DNA of 64,000 nt, from assembly GCF_004792685.1 (NCBI RefSeq), contig NZ_SRXT01000006.1, positions 124,001 to 188,000 on the forward strand. Direction: 5' to 3'. Origin of the DNA: Sphingomonas gei (GTDB lineage: Bacteria > Pseudomonadota > Alphaproteobacteria > Sphingomonadales > Sphingomonadaceae). Every line of letters starts with the position of its first letter. The stretch's first letter is position 1. The position numbers were made by a program, and so were the translations under genes. Shown here one piece after another: positions 15,400-24,226 of the stretch. The notes beneath the pieces were generated by a model that ran no database searches, was not told the DNA's origin, and worked only from the letters and a program-made list of their open reading frames with translations.

Positions 15400-16560
15400 T
15401 CATGTTGTGTGCGTGAGTTCTGGTTCGGTGAGATCGGGCGCCGGCTGACCCTCGCGGACGCGCTTCGCCCAGAGGATGATCTGGGCAATCGCATCGAACA
15501 TATCGCGCGGGATGAGTTCGTCGGGTGCGCCGTCCTCGTAGAGTTTGCGCGCGACCTGGACGTGGCGGATGATCGGGATGCCTGCCTCTTCGGCGGCGGC
15601 GCGCATCGCGGCGGCGAGCGGGCCTTCGCCCTTGGCCGTCATCATCGGAACCGGGCAGCTTTCCTGATCATAAGCGATCGCGATCGCGATGTGAGTCGGG
15701 TTGACGACCAGCACATTGGCGTCGCGCGTCGCGCCGACGGCATTCTGGTTCGCCCATTCCTCGTGGAGTTGGCGGCGGCTGGACTTGATGAGGGGATTGC
15801 CCTCATTCTCCTTCGACTCCTCGCGGATGTCGCGCATGCTCATCCGCAATTTCTTGGTATAGCTGTGCTTCTGCCACGCCATGTCGAGCACCGCGACGAG
15901 CAGGAAGACGCCGAAGGTCCACAGCAAGGCCGTGCGGACGAGCGACCCGGTGTAGAGCAGGATCGAAGCGGCAGCGGAGCGGCCGTCGGTCTCGGCGACG
16001 GGCAGGAGCACCGGCCCGGTGCGCTCGATGATCTCGGCGAGCGAGCCGCGCAGCACCAGCCAGACGACGAAGACGATCAGCGTCGCCTTGCCGAGCGTCT
16101 TGGCGAGCTCGACCAAATTGTCGACGCTGAACATTCGTTTGAAGCCCTCGACCGGATTGAGCTTGTCGAGCGTGGGCTTCATCTTCTCGGTGGTGAACAC
16201 GCCGCCGGCCTGGAGGAATTCGGAGGCGACGCCCGTGATCGCCGCAGGGAGCAGCGCAACCGCCGTGATGCCGAGCAGCGCCCACAGCGCGCTCCAGCCG
16301 AGCTGCGACAGCGCCGTGTGGAACGGCACATTGCCGCCGATCAGCACGAAACCGTCGTCGAACAGTGCGATGACCTGATTGCCCGCATAGCCGGCGCCGA
16401 ACATTAGGACCAACATCCAGACGAATAGAGTCGCAGTGGCCGTGATGTCGCGGGACTTGGCGACGTCGCCTTTCTTGCGCGCATCCGCCAGCCGCTTGGG
16501 TGTCGGCTTTTCGGTCTTGTCGCCGCCGTCATTCTTCTCGGCCAATCGCGCCTCCAGCAT
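15400..16560 (-). CDS. sctU: T3SS switch protein SctU (FlhB/YscU family)
   Basis: The product (386 aa) is the autocleaving substrate-specificity switch of the inner membrane. It has the N-terminal signature DKTEKPTPKRLADARKKGDVAKSRDI, four hydrophobic segments, a basic linker and the self-cleavage motif NPTH (Asn287-His290, in VLVVNPTHIAIAIAY). The C-terminal cytoplasmic domain is of normal length. It is the first gene of the leftward operon; its ATG at 16560 borders the 472-bp divergent region. Partner proteins are SctV, SctP and the SctRST gate. Confidence 0.96.
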   Translation of the reverse strand: MLEARLAEKNDGGDKTEKPTPKRLADARKKGDVAKSRDITATATLFVWMLVLMFGAGYAGNQVIALFDDGFVLIGGNVPFHTALSQLGWSALWALLGITAVALLPAAITGVASEFLQAGGVFTTEKMKPTLDKLNPVEGFKRMFSVDNLVELAKTLGKATLIVFVVWLVLRGSLAEIIERTGPVLLPVAETDGRSAAASILLYTGSLVRTALLWTFGVFLLVAVLDMAWQKHSYTKKLRMSMRDIREESKENEGNPLIKSSRRQLHEEWANQNAVGATRDANVLVVNPTHIAIAIAYDQESCPVPMMTAKGEGPLAAAMRAAAEEAGIPIIRHVQVARKLYEDGAPDELIPRDMFDAIAQIILWAKRVREGQPAPDLTEPELTHTT

Positions 16561-16655
16561 ACTCGAGCCTCGCCCGAACCAGGGACGAGAGGAGAGCGCC
16601 GGATAGGTCTGCCAATCGCGGCCCCAGCGAGGCGCGACAACAAGCTTTCAAGGTT

Positions 16656-16684
16656 GGAGCGCAGGACCCTATTGCGTACCAAAC
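16656..16684. repeat. T3SS intergenic direct repeat, copy A (sctU side)
   Basis: This is a 29-bp segment starting GGAGCGCAGGACCC and ending GCGTACCAAAC. Copy B at 16960-16987 has the same orientation, with three mismatches and one missing base. The shared cores are CGCAGGACCC and ACCAAAC. Copy A lies ~96 bp upstream of the sctU start. Confidence 0.7.
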
Positions 16685-16959
16685 AAGCCTATTTTCTCAA
16701 AAGGCATTGCGCGGGTCAACTCATGCGAGTTGTATGGAATCGTCACTAAAGTGAAGTAATTTGGTAATTAAACCCCGGAGAATCACTTGAATCCGCACGG
16801 CAAACTGCGGGCCGTTTCGTCAGCGATACGAAGTGGGCGTTAACGACGAAGTGTCAATTGGGCGGGATAAATCGGGCAAAATCCACGACGACTTGACTAA
16901 ATCGGGGGGTAGTCTGCGACGTGCGATGGGGCTAACTTTTATTGGCCGGATCAAAGTCC

Positions 16960-16987
16960 GGATCGCAGGACCCAATGCGAACCAAAC
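16960..16987. repeat. T3SS intergenic direct repeat, copy B (lytic transglycosylase side)
   Basis: This is a 28-bp segment starting GGATCGCAGGACCC and ending GCGAACCAAAC, near-identical to copy A. It ends ~45 bp upstream of the lytic transglycosylase start and overlaps the small CCGGA/TCCGG inverted repeat. It is a candidate binding site for a T3SS regulator. Confidence 0.7.
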
Positions 16988-17032
16988 GATCGTCAGCAAA
17001 GCCCACCCACGGGCTTGCAGGGAGATCGTTAT

Positions 17033-17725
17033 ATGCGCTTTTCAGGCACTGTACCATCGCTCGGCTTCGCATTGAGGCTGGTTGCGTTCGGCGCGGTAGT
17101 TGCGACAAATCCGGCGCAAGCGGGAAATTGCGACGCTGCGGCGATCGGCTCGCGCTATGTCGAGGCGTTGCGATTCTGCGGTCCGCAGACCTCCGAACCC
17201 CGCATCCAGCCGGACCCCGTCGTTCTGCCCGAGCGCGGTTTGGTGAGCGTGAGCATGCCGGGTTTTCAGAAGCGGCTCGCTTTGGCGACTCGTGCGGTGC
17301 GTGCGCGCGGCGGCGGCGCCAATGACGCGCTGATCACCTCGGTCGCGTATCGCTATCGCATCAATCCGCATCTGCTCGCGTCGATGGTCAACGCCGAATC
17401 CGCCGGCCGCCAGCGCGCGGTGTCGAACAAGGGCGCGTTGGGGCTGATGCAAGTCATGCCGGCGACGGCGCGCGGCCTGGGCGTGCGCAACCCGAGCGCG
17501 CTGCTCGACGATCCGGTGCTCGCGATGCACACCGGCGCCAGATATCTCAAGCAGCTGCAGGGCCAGCTCGGCAACAACGTGCCCCTGGTGGTCGCCGCCT
17601 ATAATGCCGGCCCCGGCGCCGTGATGAAGGCCGGCCGCAGGGTGCCGCGCTACCGTGAGACGCAGGCCTATGTCCGCAAGGTCGTCGGCCGCTATCAGGC
17701 CGCGCAAAGCGGCCGGGCGCGCTGA
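17033..17725 (+). CDS. T3SS-associated lytic transglycosylase (SLT domain)
   Basis: The product (230 aa) has a signal peptide (ending NPAQA) and a C-terminal soluble lytic transglycosylase domain. Motifs are VNAESAGRQRAVSNKGALGLMQVMP, with the catalytic Glu122, and VAAYNAGPGAV near residue 190. Such enzymes (IagB, HpaH, EtgA type) open the peptidoglycan for assembly of the needle complex. The ATG at 17033 has GGGAG upstream and starts the signal peptide. It is the first gene of the rightward T3SS operon, 7 bp before sctV, which supports a dedicated role in T3SS assembly. Confidence 0.92.
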   Translation: MRFSGTVPSLGFALRLVAFGAVVATNPAQAGNCDAAAIGSRYVEALRFCGPQTSEPRIQPDPVVLPERGLVSVSMPGFQKRLALATRAVRARGGGANDALITSVAYRYRINPHLLASMVNAESAGRQRAVSNKGALGLMQVMPATARGLGVRNPSALLDDPVLAMHTGARYLKQLQGQLGNNVPLVVAAYNAGPGAVMKAGRRVPRYRETQAYVRKVVGRYQAAQSGRAR

Positions 17726-17732
17726 GGCCGCG

Positions 17733-19721
17733 ATGAGCGTCGAGCGCTACCTCGCCAGCAGCAATGCAGCCAAGCCGCTGCCGCTAGCGGCGCGCATCGC
17801 GGACCTGTTCCTCGTCGCGGGCGTGATCGCGATCGTCGGGTTGATGATCCTGCCGCTGCCGACGCTGATCATCGACATGCTGGTGGGCGTCAACATCACC
17901 TTCGGCGTGATGCTGCTGTTGACGACGCTTTATATCCGCGGGCCGCTCGACTTCTCGTCCTTCCCCTCGATCCTGCTGATCTCGACATTGTTCCGGCTGG
18001 CGCTGTCGATCGCCACCACCCGGATGATCCTGGTGGAAGGGCATGCCGGGCATATCATCCAGACTTTCGGCACGATGGTCGCCGGCGGCAATATCGTCGT
18101 CGGGCTGGTGGTGTTCCTGATCATTACGATCGTCCAGTTCATCGTCATCGCCAAGGGCGCCGAGCGCGTCGCCGAAGTCGCCGCGCGGTTCAGCCTGGAT
18201 TCGATGCCGGGCAAGCAATTGTCGATCGACAGCGACCTGCGTTCGGGGCTGATCGACAAGGACGAGGCGCGCCGCCGTCGCCGCACGCTCGAGCTCGAGA
18301 GCAAACTCCACGGCAGCCTCGACGGCGCGATGAAGTTCGTGAAGGGCGATGCGATCGCCTCGGTCGTCATCGTCATCGTCAATCTGATCGGCGGCCTCGC
18401 CATCGGCGTGATGCAGCAGGGCATGGAGATCGGCGCGGCCACCTCCAAATATTCGATCCTGACGATCGGCGAAGGCCTGGTCGCGCAGATCCCGGCATTG
18501 CTCGGCGCGATGGCCGCGGGGCTGATGGTCACCCGCTCGACCGACGAAGAGACCGACACCAATCTCGGCCAGGCGATGCACCGCCAATTGGTCGCTAATC
18601 CGCGAGTGCTGCTCGCGGTCGGCGGGATCGCCTTCCTGATGGCGCTGATCCCCGGCTTCCCTGCCGCGGTGTTCATCGTGCTCGGTTTCGTATCGATGTT
18701 CTCGGGCGCAGCGATGCATCCGCGGCTCCGGCCGCACATGGTTCGCCACGCAGGGCCGATGCGCAAATTGCTCAGCGGCGGGCGCGAGGCACCGCGTCCG
18801 GTGACCTTGCTCGCGCAACCCGAAGCACCGAAAGCGGTGGTGCCGCTGCTGCTCCAGATTTCCGGGCCGCAGCCGCCGGTCGACGAAGAGGCGGCGCTCT
18901 CCGCGGGCCTCACCGCGATGCTCGAGCGGCTGCAATATCGCAGCGGCGTGCCCTTGCCGCGGCTGGCGATCCATTTCCTCGCGCCCGAAGCCCCGCGCGC
19001 TTGGCGGCTGCTCGCCTTCGAGCTTTCGGTCGGCGCAGGCGAGGGCAGCGATGCAGAGACGGTAATTGCCGGGGTCGAGGCACTGATCCGCCGCAACCTG
19101 CCGCGCTTCCTCGGCGTCCAGGAAGCGGTTGGACTGCTCAACCGAGTCGGCGACGAATATCCCGAGGTCGTCAAGGAAGCCGTGCGCGCGGTCCCCGCCG
19201 CGCGCATCGCCGACGTGCTGCGCCGGCTGGCCGAGGAAGAGGTGCCGCTGCGCAACATGCGCGACGTGCTCGAAGGGCTCACCGAGGCGGCCAACCAGGA
19301 ACGCGAAATCGCGCGGATCGCCGATCTCACCCGCATCTCGCTCAAGCGCTATCTGCTCGATTCGGTCGGGCAGGGGGCGGGCATTCGTGCGCTGGTGGTG
19401 ACGCCCGAGCTCGAAACTCTGGTGCGCGAGGCGACTCGCCTCGTCGACGGAGTCGAGCGGCTTGCAGTGAAGCCCGAAGTGGCCCGCGAGCTGGTGGCGA
19501 CGATCGGTCGCATTGCGGCGGAAACCGGCGCCAATGCGCTGGTCACCTCCTTCGAAGTGCGCCGCTCGGTGCGCAAGCTGATCGAACCCGATCTGTTCGA
19601 GCTGCCCGTGCTCGCCTTCAACGAACTCTCGCCGACCACGCCTGTCGAAATGGTGGGTCAGATCGGTCTTCCGCCAGGGGCTTTGACGGAAGAATCGCAC
19701 GCCGCGCTCGCGGCCGAATAA
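17733..19721 (+). CDS. sctV: T3SS export gate protein SctV (FlhA family)
   Basis: The product (662 aa) is the nonameric export gate. About eight N-terminal helices include the FHIPEP-type region NITFGVMLLLTTLYIRGPLDFSSFPSILLISTLFRLALSIATTR and KFVKGDAIASVVIVIVNLIGGLAIG. A ~330-residue cytoplasmic domain follows (from ~residue 350), ending EMVGQIGLPPG. It takes part in proton-driven export and docks substrates and chaperones. The start at 17733 is the ATG 7 bp after the transglycosylase stop. Length is normal for the family (~660-700 aa). Confidence 0.97.
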   Translation: MSVERYLASSNAAKPLPLAARIADLFLVAGVIAIVGLMILPLPTLIIDMLVGVNITFGVMLLLTTLYIRGPLDFSSFPSILLISTLFRLALSIATTRMILVEGHAGHIIQTFGTMVAGGNIVVGLVVFLIITIVQFIVIAKGAERVAEVAARFSLDSMPGKQLSIDSDLRSGLIDKDEARRRRRTLELESKLHGSLDGAMKFVKGDAIASVVIVIVNLIGGLAIGVMQQGMEIGAATSKYSILTIGEGLVAQIPALLGAMAAGLMVTRSTDEETDTNLGQAMHRQLVANPRVLLAVGGIAFLMALIPGFPAAVFIVLGFVSMFSGAAMHPRLRPHMVRHAGPMRKLLSGGREAPRPVTLLAQPEAPKAVVPLLLQISGPQPPVDEEAALSAGLTAMLERLQYRSGVPLPRLAIHFLAPEAPRAWRLLAFELSVGAGEGSDAETVIAGVEALIRRNLPRFLGVQEAVGLLNRVGDEYPEVVKEAVRAVPAARIADVLRRLAEEEVPLRNMRDVLEGLTEAANQEREIARIADLTRISLKRYLLDSVGQGAGIRALVVTPELETLVREATRLVDGVERLAVKPEVARELVATIGRIAAETGANALVTSFEVRRSVRKLIEPDLFELPVLAFNELSPTTPVEMVGQIGLPPGALTEESHAALAAE

Positions 19722-19737
19722 TCAACGGAGGGCTGGT

Positions 19738-21585
19738 TTGAAGCTGAACAAGAACATGTCGATGCTGTTGGCCTTTGCCGCCGCGCTGCCGATGCCGCTC
19801 GCTGCCGGTGCGCAGACGCCGCCGCCGGCGCAGACCGGCAACCAGGTCTCGATCGTCGCGCGTGACCAGCCGATCGCGGCGTTCCTGCGCGATCTGTTCG
19901 GCAAGGTGGGGCGCCCGGTGGTGCCGAGCGCGAAGCTGACCGGCACGGTAAACGGCGTTTTCCAGGGAAGCGTGGAGAAGATCTACGGCGACATCGCCAA
20001 GGCCTTCAACCTGGTATCCTATTATGACGGCGCGGCGGTCTATGTATACGCGCCCAACGAGCTTGGCGTGCAGACGCTCCAGCTCGACCGCGCCGGCGCC
20101 GAGCGCGTCGCGCGCCAGGCGCGGGCGCAGCGGCTGCCCGACCGGCGCAATTTGCTGCGCGTCACCACCGACGGCCTCGTCGTCAGCGGAACGCCGCGCT
20201 TCATCGAGCAAGTCACGGGAATGGCGCGCGGCGAGGGTCTGGCCGATGGCGCACCGGCGGCGCCGGGCGGCGCACCCGGTGGCGGGCGCGGCGGCGGCTA
20301 TTACGATGCGCCGCGCATTCCGGCGAGCCAGCCGGTCGAGTTCCGGGTCTTCTACCTGCGCTATGCGCGCGCCGAGGATACCGTGGTCACTGCTGGCGGC
20401 CGCGAGACTCGGGTTCCCGGGCTCGCGTCGATCCTGCAGAATCTCGTGCTCGACCAGAAGCCCGGCGGCAGCGCGGTCACGCCTTCGCTCGGCGCGCGGC
20501 TGGTGCGGCAGAGCCAGCCGCGGCTGAAGGGGCAGGGGCTCGACGCGGTACCGGCCGATACTTCGCAGGCCGGCAATTACGCCGCGACCGACGTGCTCGG
20601 CGGTGGCGACATGGGGCTGGCCGCGCCGCTGACCGCCGACATCGTCCGGATCGAGCCGAGCGCATATCTCAACGCGATCATCGTGCGCGACGTGCCCGAG
20701 CGCATGGCTGCCTATGACTCGCTGATCCGCGCGCTCGACGTCGAGCCGCAGATCGTTGAGATCGAGGCGACGATCATCGATATCAATGTCGACCGGCTGC
20801 AGAAGCTGGGGATCAACTGGCGCTTCGGCAGCGGCGGCTTCGGCGCGCTGTTCGGCAACGGCACGTCCGATGACACCCGACTGCTCCCGATCCCGGGAAC
20901 CAGCCGCCGCGACAATGTCAGCAACATTACCCCTTCGGGCGCTGGCGGCACGATCTCGACGATCATCGGCAGCCAGCGCGAGTTTCTCGGCCGGGTGACT
21001 GCGCTCGAGAACAAGGGCGCTGCGCGGATCGTGTCGCGGCCGCAGATCATGACCTTGTCCAATGTCGAGGCAGTGTTCGATCGGACGCGCACCTTCTACG
21101 TCCGCGTTGCGGGACGCGAGGAAGTCGATCTGTTCAACGTAACCGCGGGCACCGTGATGCGCGTCAATCCGCACGTCTTTCGCGATCACGATCAGACGCG
21201 GATCCGCGTGCTGGTCAACATCGAGGACGGCAGCATCAGCCCCAATTCGGCGGTGGAGAACATCCCGATCGTCGACCGCGCCAGCGTGGCGACGCAGGGG
21301 ATGGTGCTCGACGGCGAGAGCCTGCTGCTCGGCGGCATGACGATCGACGCCGACAGCAACGACGAGACCAAGGTGCCGTTGCTCGGCGACATCCCGCTGC
21401 TCGGCGAATTGTTCAAGTTCCGCACCAAGCAGCGCGGCCATACCGAGCGGCTGTTCCTGATCACTCCGCGGCTCGTCCCGCTCGCTTCGCGCGCCACCGC
21501 GATGGCGCCGGGTGCGCCGGTGCCCGCGGCCAACCAGCCCCCCGCCAAGATCCCCGTTCCGGCCAGCGGGAACCCGACGCAATGA
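19738..21585 (+). CDS. sctC: T3SS outer-membrane secretin SctC
   Basis: The product (615 aa) is the outer-membrane ring. It has a signal peptide (ending AAGAQ), N-domains (VVPSAKLTGTVNGVFQGSVEKIYGDIAKAFNLVSYYDG; VFYLRYARAEDT) and a C-terminal secretin domain with the signature VPLLGDIPLLGELFKFRTK near residue 546. A Gly/Pro-rich insert occurs around residues 175-190. Translation starts at TTG 19738, with a good GGAGG site 7 nt upstream. The stop overlaps sctD (ATGA). A secretin excludes a flagellar identity for this cluster. No pilotin gene is evident. Confidence 0.96.
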   Translation: MKLNKNMSMLLAFAAALPMPLAAGAQTPPPAQTGNQVSIVARDQPIAAFLRDLFGKVGRPVVPSAKLTGTVNGVFQGSVEKIYGDIAKAFNLVSYYDGAAVYVYAPNELGVQTLQLDRAGAERVARQARAQRLPDRRNLLRVTTDGLVVSGTPRFIEQVTGMARGEGLADGAPAAPGGAPGGGRGGGYYDAPRIPASQPVEFRVFYLRYARAEDTVVTAGGRETRVPGLASILQNLVLDQKPGGSAVTPSLGARLVRQSQPRLKGQGLDAVPADTSQAGNYAATDVLGGGDMGLAAPLTADIVRIEPSAYLNAIIVRDVPERMAAYDSLIRALDVEPQIVEIEATIIDINVDRLQKLGINWRFGSGGFGALFGNGTSDDTRLLPIPGTSRRDNVSNITPSGAGGTISTIIGSQREFLGRVTALENKGAARIVSRPQIMTLSNVEAVFDRTRTFYVRVAGREEVDLFNVTAGTVMRVNPHVFRDHDQTRIRVLVNIEDGSISPNSAVENIPIVDRASVATQGMVLDGESLLLGGMTIDADSNDETKVPLLGDIPLLGELFKFRTKQRGHTERLFLITPRLVPLASRATAMAPGAPVPAANQPPAKIPVPASGNPTQ

Positions 21586-22700
21586 CTTCGCCGTCCGTTC
21601 TTCGTGTGCTCAACGGCCGGCTCGCCGGCACCGAGAAGCAATTGCCGACGAGCGGAACCGTGTCGATCGGTCATCAGTTTTGGCAGGATGTCGTCATCCG
21701 CGACCCTGCTACCAAAGGCATCGCTGTCGATCTGCTGGTCGACGGCGAGGTCGGGGCGCAGATCACCGTGCTGACCGGGGAGGCGCTGTTGCTCGGCTCG
21801 CATGTGGGCGAAGGGCAGACCGCGATCCTCCCGGCCTATGTTCCCTTCTCGATCGGCGGGGTGGCGCTCGCGTGGGGCGACCCGGAGAGCGCGCGTTGGA
21901 CCGAGGCGAGCGACATCGCCGGCACCGCGCCCTCCCCGTCGTTGCCACCGCCTTCGCCGCAGGACGAGGCGATTGCCCTGCTGGGCAAGGCAGGCGAGCA
22001 AGTCAGCGGCTGGGTCACGCGCAAGCGCGCGATTGCGGTCGGCGCGATCGCCATGCTGGTGGCGGGCGCGGCGCTGGCCGTGCCGACGATGGATGCGCTC
22101 GGCCTGCGTGGCGATTCGGCGCAGCGGGCCGATCACGTCCTAGACACTGCCGGCCTCGCGCCGCTGACCACCGCCAATGACACGACCACCGGCGGCGTGA
22201 TGGTGAGCGGCGTCGTGGCGAACGATGCCGAGCGGCTGAAGGCGCAGGAAACGCTGCGCGATCACGGGATCGACGCGACGGTCAACGTTCAGACCAGCGC
22301 CGAGCTCGCCCAGTCCGCCGCCGAAGTCGCGCGTATCCACGGGCTCCAGGCGATCGGCCGCCCGATCTCGCGCACCGGCGTCGAGCTCCGCGTGACGCGG
22401 ATGACCGACGACGAGCGCGGCAAGCTCGCCCAGGCGATCCGCACCGACGTCAAGCAATTGGGCCGGCTGGTGTTCCGCGACGATCTGCCGCCCAAGGACG
22501 ACACGCCGATCCGCACCGTCGCCGACGCGACCAAGAAGATCTCGACCGTGGTCGCGGGCGACCCGGCCTATATCCAGACCGTCGACGGCGCGCGCTATTT
22601 CGCCGGGGCGATCATGCCCAGCGGGCACCGCCTCATCGCCATCCAGGGAGACACGGTGTTCTTCGAGAAGAACGGCCGCGAGACGCAATTGAAGTTCTGA
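21582..22700 (+). CDS. sctD: T3SS inner-membrane ring protein SctD
   Basis: The product (372 aa) has the SctD layout. A cytoplasmic N-terminal FHA-like domain (VLRVLNGRLAGTEKQLPTSGTVSIGHQFWQDVVIRD) is followed by a single membrane helix near residues 148-166 (AIAVGAIAMLVAGAALAV). A periplasmic part of BON-like repeats follows (DAERLKAQETLRDHGIDATVNV) and ends in VDGARYFAGAIMPSGHRLIAI. It links the secretin to the inner membrane and to SctK/SctQ. The ATG overlaps the sctC stop. Sequence similarity to other SctD proteins is low, as usual, but order and topology are convincing. Confidence 0.9.
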   Translation: MTSPSVLRVLNGRLAGTEKQLPTSGTVSIGHQFWQDVVIRDPATKGIAVDLLVDGEVGAQITVLTGEALLLGSHVGEGQTAILPAYVPFSIGGVALAWGDPESARWTEASDIAGTAPSPSLPPPSPQDEAIALLGKAGEQVSGWVTRKRAIAVGAIAMLVAGAALAVPTMDALGLRGDSAQRADHVLDTAGLAPLTTANDTTTGGVMVSGVVANDAERLKAQETLRDHGIDATVNVQTSAELAQSAAEVARIHGLQAIGRPISRTGVELRVTRMTDDERGKLAQAIRTDVKQLGRLVFRDDLPPKDDTPIRTVADATKKISTVVAGDPAYIQTVDGARYFAGAIMPSGHRLIAIQGDTVFFEKNGRETQLKF

Positions 22701-22727
22701 CCATCTGTAGCGTGAAGGAGCATAGAC

Positions 22728-23039
22728 ATGTCGAATACCATCACCACCGGACTTACCAACATCTCGCTTTCGCCGCTGACCGGCAACAAGATGAACAAGG
22801 GCTCGGCGCCCGGCACCTGGTTCGAGGCGCTGGCGGATTCGTGGGGCCAGACGCTCGACAAGCAGGCGACCCGCATCGAGGCGATGTCGAACGAAGTCGG
22901 CAATGGCGGCAGCGACAATCCCTCGCAGATCACCAAGCTGACTGCCGAATCGATGCGGATGTCGTTCATGGCGAACAGCTCGTCGAGCTCGATCGACAGC
23001 GTCGGCAAGGCGCTCGAGACGATGGCCCGCAAGAACTGA
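22728..23039 (+). CDS. sctF: Probable T3SS needle subunit SctF
   Basis: The product (103 aa) is small, leaderless and mostly helical, with a central turn (GNGGSDNPSQ) typical of the helix-hairpin of needle subunits. It is placed between sctD and sctI, as expected for the needle gene. Its C-terminus, MRMSFMANSSSSSIDSVGKALETMARKN, has the amphipathic pattern of the polymerising helix. It shares its last ~75 residues with the larger protein encoded at 10525. Needle proteins diverge strongly, so this call rests on size, position and fold pattern. A pilin-type subunit is the alternative. Confidence 0.7.
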   Translation: MSNTITTGLTNISLSPLTGNKMNKGSAPGTWFEALADSWGQTLDKQATRIEAMSNEVGNGGSDNPSQITKLTAESMRMSFMANSSSSSIDSVGKALETMARKN

Positions 23040-23049
23040 GGAGGCGATC

Positions 23050-23442
23050 ATGTCGATCGAAGCCATTGCGGGGGCCGCCGCCAGCGCCGCCTCCGCCCCG
23101 ATGCCACCCGACATCGTCCAGGCGGGCCCCAACGCGTCGGTCTCCGACATCACCAGCTTCCAGGGCTCGCTCTCGGCGGCAGGATCGACGGGGGTGGGCA
23201 GCGACGCGCTCGGCCCGGCGATGCAGGCGATGTTCTCGCAGATCGAACGCGTCAACGGCGAGGCCAAGAGCGTGTCCGAATATGCCAAGGCGGCGCAGGC
23301 CAGCGGCTCGGAAATGACTCCCGGCGAAGTCGTGGATCTGACGATGAAGTGCCACGAGTTCATGTTCCACTGCCAGCTGACCTCGAACATCGCCAACCGC
23401 ACGTCGGACGGCATCCAGCAGCTGTTCCGGCAGCAATCGTGA
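23050..23442 (+). CDS. sctI: T3SS inner rod / needle adapter SctI
   Basis: The product (130 aa) is leaderless, with a disordered Ala/Ser/Pro-rich N-terminus and a helical C-terminus of the SctI (YscI/HrpB) type: VDLTMKCHEFMFHCQLTSNIANRTSDGIQQLFRQQS. The terminal L..Q pattern is characteristic. SctI connects the export gate to the needle and interacts with the SctU/SctP switch. It lies 10 bp after the needle gene and 34 bp before sctJ, the standard order. Confidence 0.9.
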   Translation: MSIEAIAGAAASAASAPMPPDIVQAGPNASVSDITSFQGSLSAAGSTGVGSDALGPAMQAMFSQIERVNGEAKSVSEYAKAAQASGSEMTPGEVVDLTMKCHEFMFHCQLTSNIANRTSDGIQQLFRQQS

Positions 23443-23476
23443 GGTCCGCTCTGTCCGGATCGCAGGAGAACTAGGG

Positions 23477-24226
23477 ATGGGCCCGCTTGCCAGAAAGGCG
23501 CGCCCGGCGCTGCTTGGGCTTTGCCTGCTGCTCGCGGCCTGCGGCGAGGAAGAGCTCTATTCGAAGCTCACCGAGACGCAGGTCAACGAGATGATCGCGG
23601 TGCTGCAGAGCGCCGGGATCGGCGCGACCAAGAAGGAGAATGGCGAAGCGGGCTGGACACTGCTCACCGAAAAGGCCGATTTCGGCCGCGCGGTCGAGGT
23701 GCTTCACAGCCAGGGCTATCCCCGCGAGGAGTTCGCCTCGCTGGGGACGGTGTTCAAGCGCGAGGGCCTGGTCTCCTCGCCCACCGAGGAGAAAGCGCGG
23801 CTGGTCTATGGCATGAGCCAGGAGCTGTCGCACACCATCTCCGAGATCGACGGAGTGGTGCAGGCGCGGGTCCATCTGGTGTTGCCCGAAACCCAGCCGT
23901 TGGCGGAGACCGGCCAGCCGGCCTCGGCATCGGTGTTCATCAAATACCGCCCCGGCACCAATATCGAGACGCAGATCGGCAAGGTGAAGGCGCTGATCGT
24001 CAATTCGGTGCAGGGACTCAAATATGAGAATGTCTCGGTCGAGACCTTCCCGGCCCAGCCACTGCCGACCGTCGCGGCCAAAAGCGGCGAGAACGGGCTC
24101 AACGGCAATCTGATCGGCGTCGCGATAGCCGGGTTGCTGCTGCTCGTCGCGGCACTCGGCTATCCGAGCCTGCGGCGTCGACAGCAGCGGCGCGCCGCGG
24201 TGGCGCGGCGCGAGGGCAGCATATGA
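23477..24226 (+). CDS. sctJ: T3SS inner-membrane ring lipoprotein SctJ
   Basis: The product (249 aa) is the FliF/YscJ-type ring protein. A lipoprotein signal ends in LLLAACG, lipidated at the Cys. The two ring-building motifs follow: LYSKLTETQVNEMIAVLQSAGI and EKARLVYGMSQELSHTISEIDGVVQARVHLVLPE. A C-terminal membrane helix (LIGVAIAGLLLLVAALGY) and a basic tail complete it. The ATG at 23477 lies 34 bp after sctI. The stop overlaps the next gene (ATGA). Confidence 0.97.
   Translation: MGPLARKARPALLGLCLLLAACGEEELYSKLTETQVNEMIAVLQSAGIGATKKENGEAGWTLLTEKADFGRAVEVLHSQGYPREEFASLGTVFKREGLVSSPTEEKARLVYGMSQELSHTISEIDGVVQARVHLVLPETQPLAETGQPASASVFIKYRPGTNIETQIGKVKALIVNSVQGLKYENVSVETFPAQPLPTVAAKSGENGLNGNLIGVAIAGLLLLVAALGYPSLRRRQQRRAAVARREGSI

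Larger units (their letters stand above)
16561..17032. promoter_or_regulatory. Divergent T3SS promoter region
   Basis: These 472 bp separate the sctU operon (leftward) from the lytic transglycosylase/sctV operon (rightward) and hold no gene. They are visibly richer in A+T than the flanks (for example around 16720-16780 and 16860-16950). They contain the direct repeats described separately and a small inverted repeat, CCGGA (16946-16950) / TCCGG (16957-16961). I searched by eye for PIP-box (TTCG-N-TTCG) and hrp-box (GGAAC-N-CCAC) patterns and found no convincing match. Confidence 0.65.

Noticed and set aside
14629..16407. 592-codon open frame crossing sctQ, the FliO-like gene and sctU
   Set aside because: It is antisense to three genes with clear family motifs; no ribosome site or domain supports it.
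12351..16560. Flagellar operon (fliNOPQR-flhB) interpretation
   Set aside because: A secretin, SctD, SctI, lipidated SctJ and SctP lie in the divergent operon and no flagellin, hook or rod genes are present, so a flagellum is unlikely despite the FliO-like gene.
16561..17032. PIP-box, hrp-box or tts-box type promoter
   Set aside because: No pair of TTCG elements or GGAAC/CCAC elements at the right spacing could be found by eye.
17784..19700. 638-codon open frame antisense to sctV
   Set aside because: It lies wholly antisense to sctV, whose protein has full family motifs; the antisense product is low-complexity His/Arg/Asp-rich, typical of high-GC shadow frames.
19618..21582. 654-codon open frame antisense to sctC
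   Set aside because: Shadow of a confident secretin gene; composition is Arg/His/Ala-rich with no domain.
23455..23470. Third copy of the CCGGATCGCAGGA motif before sctJ
   Set aside because: Only the first ~13 bases match the 28-bp repeat and they overlap the sctJ ribosome site, so this is probably coincidental.
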